Below, in pieces: positions 42,431 to 42,781 of a stretch of 42,781 bases of DNA. The notes under the pieces were generated by a model. That model was not told the origin of the DNA. It searched no databases and saw nothing but the letters and a program-made list of their open reading frames with translations. Source of the stretch: a virus; IMG/VR virus record IMGVR_UViG_3300042288_000230, positions 1-42,781 of that record; one strand, written 5' to 3'. Every line of letters starts with the position of its first letter. Position 1 is the first letter of the stretch. The position numbers were made by a program, and so were the translations under genes.

Positions 42431-42449
42431 TTCTCAGACTCCTGAGGTT

Positions 42450-42781
42450 TCAACCCTCGAATACCGGGGGTCGATGTGGTTGATCGAAATTCATCCCGTC
42501 GCCCTCAACCATGCCAAGTCGTCTGCCGTTTGAGTCGCGTGCGCCTTGCAGTTGCTCGACTTGCACCCGGATCTTTTCCTGCTCTTCCAGGGGCGCATCA
42601 AAGTGTGCTTGCGTCATGTAGTCCTGATAGATGTCCATTGGAAGCTTGAACAGAATCATTTCGTTACATGCTACAAACCCTGCAAACTCGCCTGCTTTCA
42701 CTTTTAGATGCTCAAAGCCGGGAAGATCATCAGCTTTAACAGGCTCGTAGCCCAGGCGCATCCGCTTGTGAATCGGATCAT
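42450..42781 (-). CDS. Partial protein upstream of the capsid genes
   Basis: The frame is open to the window edge; residues DPIHKRMRLGYEP precede the internal Met at 42761, so the true start lies outside the window. The protein has DLPGFEHLKVKAGEFAGFV, then LFKLPMDIYQDYMTQAHFDA, and a helical stretch EEQEKIRVQVEQLQGARDSN, ending HRPPVFEG. The layout resembles small proteins encoded between portal and capsid genes, possibly scaffold-like or head-maturation factors. The assignment is tentative. Confidence 0.6.
   Translation of the reverse strand, partial: DPIHKRMRLGYEPVKADDLPGFEHLKVKAGEFAGFVACNEMILFKLPMDIYQDYMTQAHFDAPLEEQEKIRVQVEQLQGARDSNGRRLGMVEGDGMNFDQPHRPPVFEG

Noticed and set aside
42433-42446. 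Small hairpin (CTCAG/CTGAG) around the ribosome-binding site of the gene at 41834-42430
   Set aside because: The stem is only five pairs with a four-base loop; it could tune translation but is too weak to call a regulatory element from sequence alone.

Overview
This window is part of the genome of a tailed, double-stranded DNA phage (Caudoviricetes). It carries a major capsid protein, head-tail adaptors, many tail-fibre and other virion proteins, a holin/lysozyme cassette and a replication/recombination set. I see no terminase, portal, integrase or tRNA gene. Both ends cut through open reading frames (a small gene at 1-109 and a gene upstream of the capsid at 42450-42781), so the missing packaging genes probably lie just outside. 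The lack of sheath, tube and baseplate genes, two adaptor-type proteins and a run of large internal virion proteins suggests a podovirus, but this is inference. The NGO0469-type protein and the DUF1376, RusA and DUF551 company point to a Gram-negative, probably betaproteobacterial, host. Low-complexity fibre genes and DUF5872/DUF6321 proteins recall uncultured aquatic phages. The host call is low confidence.

Layout. (1) 1-4247, minus strand: a tight cluster joined mostly by ATGA stop/start overlaps. It starts with a 59-residue Cro-like regulator and runs through a DUF1376 replication protein, a DnaB-type helicase, a RusA resolvase, a DUF551 protein and small unknowns. (2) 4248-4367: a divergent control region with three dyads (centres 20 and 40 bp apart) overlapping a good sigma-70 promoter to the right and a weak, apparently leaderless one to the left. 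(3) 4368-10067, plus strand: two transcription units separated by an intrinsic terminator and a second promoter. They carry an SSB-like protein, a RecB/Cas4-type nuclease, many small unknown proteins, an HTH/zinc-ribbon protein and a GT2-TPR glycosyltransferase. (4) 42781-10051, minus strand: the virion and lysis genes. Reading 5' to 3' these are a partial protein, a possible decoration protein, the capsid protein, small structural proteins, a first adaptor, a row of fibre genes, the lysis cassette, a DUF5872 protein, a second adaptor, tail proteins, internal virion proteins and a lytic transglycosylase. This unit meets the plus-strand unit tail to tail with a 17 bp overlap.

The most interesting observations are the three-operator switch, a promoter/5'-hairpin/Shine-Dalgarno cassette present twice with almost identical spacing (4300-4370 and 6459-6530), an overlapping or frameshifted gene pair at 8184-8580, two adaptor-like proteins of which one carries an inserted discoidin-like domain, and an array of modular LamG/SPRY/NGGTG fibre genes. 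Six short genes not obvious from ATG-only or longer-than-60-residue ORF calling were recovered: 1-109 (partial), 4068-4247, 4368-4529, 8577-8729 (TTG start), 23683-23841 (GTG start) and 26419-26553.
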